From Larix sibirica (lineage: Eukaryota > Streptophyta > Pinopsida > Pinales > Pinaceae), in the NCBI GenBank assembly GCA_004151065.3, contig NWUY0300029870.1, positions 17,982 to 28,388 of the forward strand: 10,407 nt of DNA, read 5' to 3'. The notes below the pieces were generated by a model. The model was not told the DNA's origin. It saw only the letters and a list, made by a program, of their open reading frames with translations, and searched no databases. Position numbers and translations under genes: made by a program. Positions 7,506 through 10,407 of this stretch are shown in pieces; within the stretch, counting starts at the first letter, position 1; each line of letters opens with the position of its first letter.

Positions 7506-9647
7506 AAGTCATTTCCTGGAACATCAGGGGAATCGAAGGTGATTCCAAAAGGTGTCTATTCAAAAATAGGATTCTCAATGAGAAACCTGTTGTAATTATG
7601 TTGCAAGAAACTAAATGCTCGGAGCAAAAGCTCCAGGAATTTGTTACTAAGGTCTGGAAAAAAGCGCAAGTCATAGCTCTGGATGCTAGAGGTAGTGTGG
7701 GAGGCATAGCCTTTATTTGGGACCCCACCATCCTGCAAATTGAAGATTTTTTCTCCTCCTAGCACACCCTTTCTGGTTGTTTCAAAATTTTGGGAACCAA
7801 CCATGGAGGAGTCCTCACGAATGTTTATGGACCTCAGCAAATGGAGCAAAAGCTCAACTTCATCAAGCTATATTCTTTCGAGCATGGAGTGATGGAAGAA
7901 ATTGGTGTTTCTTTCTCACCTGGCTCCACAATATAATTCCTTCCCTGAATTGGATAATTGGAGTTGACTTTAACATTATCTCATCCCTTATGTGAAAAAA
8001 GGGAGGAATCAGAAGACTGGATAGAGATAGTGGAGCTCTTCAAACTCTCATCCGGGATCTCAAGTTAGCTGATATCCAAACCATCAATGGCCTGTTCACT
8101 TGGAACAACATAAGAGGAGGGGACAGACAAGTGGCTAGCCACCTGGATCACTTCCTAACCTCCTCCTCTCTCCTTGAGAATCAAATTAATCTCTCTGCCA
8201 CCATTCTCCCTGGAGTTGGATCTGATCACTGGCCGATCGCTCTACTTTTGGAATTTGAAGGAGCCCACAGCAGAAGACCTTTCAGATTTGAGATATTTTG
8301 GCTATCCCACCCGGATTTTATGACCAAAGTCAAGGAGTGGTGGGAGAGCTGTGATCACATAGAGGGTTTTGTCATGTATAGATTCCAACAAAGACTCAAG
8401 CATTTAAAAACTCAACTCAAGTTTTGGAACAAAACAAAATTTGGAAACATTTTCGAGGAGAAGCACCAGCTAGAAACCCAACTGAATTGCATTCAGATGA
8501 AATCCATCCATACAAGATTCATGATGGAGCTCAAACAGTAGGAGTCTGCCCTTCAAGAGTAGCTCAATATTCGTTACTAGAAAGCAGAAGAACTTTGGAA
8601 GCAGAAGTCTCGGGTTTAATGGCTTAAAGAGGGAGAAAGAAACACCAATTTCTTCCATCACTCCATGCTCGAAAGAATATAGATTAACAGAATTTCCAGG
8701 TGCACCTCCTCCCAAGCGCATCATCTCCAAACCAAGGAGGAAATTGGGGATGAATTAATCAACTTCTACAAAGATCTTCTCAAAGAACCAGTGGGGGACA
8801 AAACTCTAGCTATCAATCAAATCCTTCAGTACATACCCAATATTATCTCGCGGGAACAAAACTGCAGCCTATCCCAAGATATTCCCCTTAGTGAAGTTGA
8901 AACGGTGGTTATGGAGATGAAATTAGGAAAAGCTCCTAGTCCCGATGGCTTTACCTCAAACATCTTTCAAGCCTACTGGAGCATAATCAAATATGATGTC
9001 TGGGAATTTGTTGAAATCTCTAGAAAATCGGGGATCATCCTTCCTACCCTCAATGCCACTTTCTTAACTCTCATCCTCAAGACCGAAAAGACTTCCGAAC
9101 CTTCTAATTTCATACCTATTTCCCTCTGTAATTTCATCTACAAGATTATCACCAAAATCATTGCCAACCACCTAAAACCAATCCTCCCCTTGATCATCTC
9201 TCCTAAGTAGACGGGCTATGTGGAAGGAAGACAAATTATTTACGGCAACATAACAGCTCATGAAGCAATCCACTCCCTCAAGACCTCTCACACTTCTGGG
9301 ATGCTCTTAAAGTTGTACATGTCTAAAGCATTCGACAAAATAAGCTGGAATTTCCTTTGGGCTATGCTCATAGCCTTTGGCTTCTCCACCAGCTGGGTCA
9401 ATTGGGTGCTAACCCTGGTCTCCTCTGCTTTCTTCTCCATTCTCATTAATGGCTCCCCCTCAGCGACCTTCTCTTCTTCAAGAGGTATTTTCCAAGGGGA
9501 CCCCCTCTCCCCTTACCTATTCGTCAACTTAGCTGAGGGGCTTGGGAGATACATCAAAGCACAGGTTCTCGTGAACCAGATACATGGCCTCAAGCTAGAC
9601 GACTCAAGTATGACTCATTCTCACCTCCAGTTTGTGGATGACACCAT

Positions 9648-9648
9648 N
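9648..9648. other. ambiguous base at LINE/copia junction (probable assembly join)
   Basis: This is the only N in the window and it falls exactly where LINE RT sequence (FVDDT, then AT) changes to copia RT sequence (AGG AAA CTT TGG, RKLW). Some scaffolding programs write a single n between contigs judged to touch or overlap. The position strongly suggests that the two sides were joined by software rather than read through. Confidence 0.7.
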
Positions 9649-9649
9649 T

Positions 9650-10407
9650 AGGAAACTTTGGTTAAACTAGAAGAAGTATGTTGAGACAAATTTGCATAGA
9701 TTTAGTATGCAAGAATGTAAACTAGTTAGGGTTCCTATTCCTATATATAGCAATTCATCTATATAATAGTGTCCCAAGGAAACACAAGAAGAGATAGAGA
9801 ACATGTCGCATGTTCTCTACTCTAGCGCTGTTATTAGTTTGATGTATGATATGGTCTATACTAAACCAAACATTGCACATGCAATGGGATTTTTGAGAGG
9901 ATACATGTCAAAAATAGGGAAGGAGTACTATAAGGATGTAAAGTGATTCTTTAGGTATTTACATGGAACTATATATTATGCCTTCTACTAGCGAGGAAGA
10001 GATGAGCTAGATAAATTGATAGTTACATAGTCACTTTTTGATGCATACTGAGCTAGATATCTTGATCATAGAATATCTACAAGTGGTTATGTGTTTAACT
10101 TATCTGGTGGAGAAATAAATTGTATGAGCAAGAGATAGGATAAAGTTTCACTTTCAACAATAGATGTATGGAATTTGTATGGTTGTAAGTAAGGAAGTTG
10201 TACGGTTGCAGACATAATTGTTTTCAAGTATTGGGTCTCAAAACAAATGTCTAAAGTTAGATTATGATAGTTAGAGTGCAATATTTATGGAAAGTAAACA
10301 TATTTATCATTCTCAAATAAATCATATTGAATTGTAGTACCACTTTGTGAGAGACATGGTTGAATATAAGAAGGTGTTTCTAGAAAAGGTTGACACCTTG
10401 AAGAATG
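9650..10407 (+). pseudogene. copia RT C-terminus and RNase H, continues past right edge
   Basis: The frame from 9650 reads RKLWLN, a TAG, then KKYVETNLHRFSMQEC and VPIPI, followed by CPKETQEEIENMSHVLYSSA, SLMYDMVYTKPNIAHAMGF, SKIGKEYY, FFRYLHGT and FDAY, then a TGA, LDHRISTSGYVFNLSGG and MSKR. This is the end of copia RT and the start of RNase H; the Asp of FDA is kept. After an indel near 10170 another frame gives SKEVVRLQT, LDYDS, a TAG, then SAIFMESKHIYHS and YHFVRDMVEYKKVFLEKVD, the RNase H end. TAG at 9668, 10136, 10272 and 10335 stand at usually conserved Gln codons; the TGA at 10049 stands at a Trp. The catalytic Glu region (STTEAEY in the family) is scrambled. Coding likeness persists to the last base. 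Confidence 0.88.

Larger units (their letters stand above)
5828..9648 (+). mobile_element. plant L1-type LINE, 3'-truncated, nested in copia RT
   Basis: Two overlapping ORFs are present: ORF1 with DUF4283 and a CCHC-type knuckle, ORF2 with an AP-type endonuclease followed by RT. This is the standard plant L1 layout. The element lies in the same orientation as the copia it splits and is visibly less AT-rich than its surroundings. The 5' end is set only to within about 30 bases, because the copia match stops at 5827 and the leader has no sharp mark. The 3' end is abnormal: sequence stops right after FVDD at an N, with no thumb, zf-RVT, RNase H, 3' UTR or poly(A), and no target-site duplication can be tested. 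LINEs are normally 5'-truncated because they are copied from the 3' end, so this end needs another cause. Confidence 0.88.
7496..9648 (+). pseudogene. LINE ORF2: endonuclease + reverse transcriptase, broken and 3'-truncated
   Basis: ORF2 nicks the target DNA and copies the RNA there. The endonuclease opens MELKVISWNIRGI (Asn at 7520), then LQETK (catalytic Glu at 7607), GGIAFIWDP and NVYGP. After a frameshift near 7865-7890 come GVDFNII (Asp 7966, Asn 7972; the usual GDFN Gly is Val), TWNN and GSDHWPI (Asp 8224, His 8227). From there to 9648 one frame holds: FRFEIFWL, WLKEGERNTNFFH, then RT motifs GKAPSPDGFTSNIF, ILKTEKTSEPSNFIPISLCN, GYVEGRQI, KLYMSKAFD (catalytic Asp changed to Tyr at 9316), SRGIFQGDPLSPYLF and QFVDDT (9628-9645). 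Stops: TAG 7760, 8539, 8560, 8578, 8680, 9208; TGA 7993; TAA 8617. About 717 codons remain where plant ORF2 usually exceeds 1,200; thumb, zf-RVT and RNase H are missing. Confidence 0.9.
4585..10407 (+). mobile_element. decayed Ty1/copia retrotransposon (Tork/Tnt1-like pol), split by a LINE
   Basis: The order integrase, acidic linker, reverse transcriptase, RNase H on one strand is diagnostic of Ty1/copia, in which integrase precedes RT. Wording of the RNase H end (SLMYDMVYTKPNIAHAMGF, STSGYVF, KHIYHSQ, YHFVRDMVE) places it near Tork/Tnt1-type elements. The left half runs from about 4585 to 5827, the right half from 9650 to the window edge, where the sequence is still coding-like, so the 3' LTR would lie beyond. 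The middle is replaced by a LINE. No 5' LTR, gag or protease was found. About 110 codons of RT are missing at the break, including its YVDD box. Stops and frameshifts are denser than in the LINE, which fits an older element hit by a younger one. Confidence 0.85.

Noticed and set aside
5934-9648. TAG read as Gln (alternative genetic code), since many TAG codons sit at Gln positions
   Set aside because: Frameshifts, TAA and TGA stops, and loss of catalytic and zinc-binding residues occur in the same genes, so they are pseudogenes. Methylation-driven decay explains the TAG excess without recoding.
7496-9648. LINE RT as a bacterial retron, group II intron or DGR reverse transcriptase
   Set aside because: The AP-type endonuclease upstream, the DUF4283/zinc-knuckle ORF1 and the wording of the RT motifs are those of plant L1 LINEs. 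No intron RNA, msr/msd or variable-repeat structure is present.
1-10407. CRISPR array, phage, defence or toxin system
   Set aside because: No regularly spaced repeats, prokaryotic gene layout or ribosome-binding sites are seen; all recognisable coding is plant retrotransposon.

Overview
The window looks like intergenic nuclear DNA of a land plant. It is AT-rich and made mostly of old, broken retrotransposons: Ty1/copia LTR elements and a plant L1-type LINE whose ORF1 has the DUF4283 plus CX2CX4HX4C zinc-knuckle layout. The heavy, nested decay suggests a large repeat-rich genome, perhaps a gymnosperm, but the species cannot be fixed from the sequence. I see no intact host gene, tRNA, rRNA, CRISPR array or bacterial feature. 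Most open frames of 60-140 codons are either pieces of the transposons or chance frames.

Layout. Positions 1-420 on the minus strand hold a decayed copia gag. About 850 bases further right is a TG...CA-bounded candidate LTR (1270-1774) with a minus-strand TATA box; the two could belong to one copia element that runs off the left edge. Positions 1775-4584 have no recognisable coding; they contain a 2 x 16-bp tandem repeat, a diverged direct repeat of about 260 bp (2149-2412 and 2569-2830) and a short CA microsatellite. From about 4585 to the right edge lies a plus-strand copia pol of the Tork/Tnt1 type: integrase (D-35-E spacing kept), acidic linker, and the start of reverse transcriptase (RT). 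It breaks at about 5827 and resumes at 9650 with the end of RT and RNase H.

The copia pol is interrupted by a same-strand, less AT-rich LINE (about 5828-9648). The LINE has a short leader, ORF1 (5934-7505) and ORF2 (7496-9648: endonuclease, then RT up to the FVDD box). ORF1 and ORF2 overlap by 10 bases. Both are dead: three frameshifts and three stops in ORF1, one frameshift and eight stops in ORF2, plus a lost catalytic Asp in RT motif A and a lost zinc-ligand Cys in ORF1.

The LINE ends abruptly at an ambiguous base (N, 9648) directly after FVDD. It has no thumb, RNase H, 3' UTR or poly(A), and roughly 110 codons of the copia RT, including its own catalytic box, are missing at the same point. 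This is either one deletion across the LINE/copia boundary or, more likely given the N, a scaffold join between repeat contigs.

The most interesting signal is mutational. Many nonsense codons, in the copia and in the LINE, are TAG where the family has Gln (CAG), or TGA where it has Trp. These are C-to-T type changes, and CAG is a plant CHG-methylation site, which points to silencing by methylation followed by deamination. I found no evidence of a new biological system; the window is a repeat graveyard with an instructive nested insertion.
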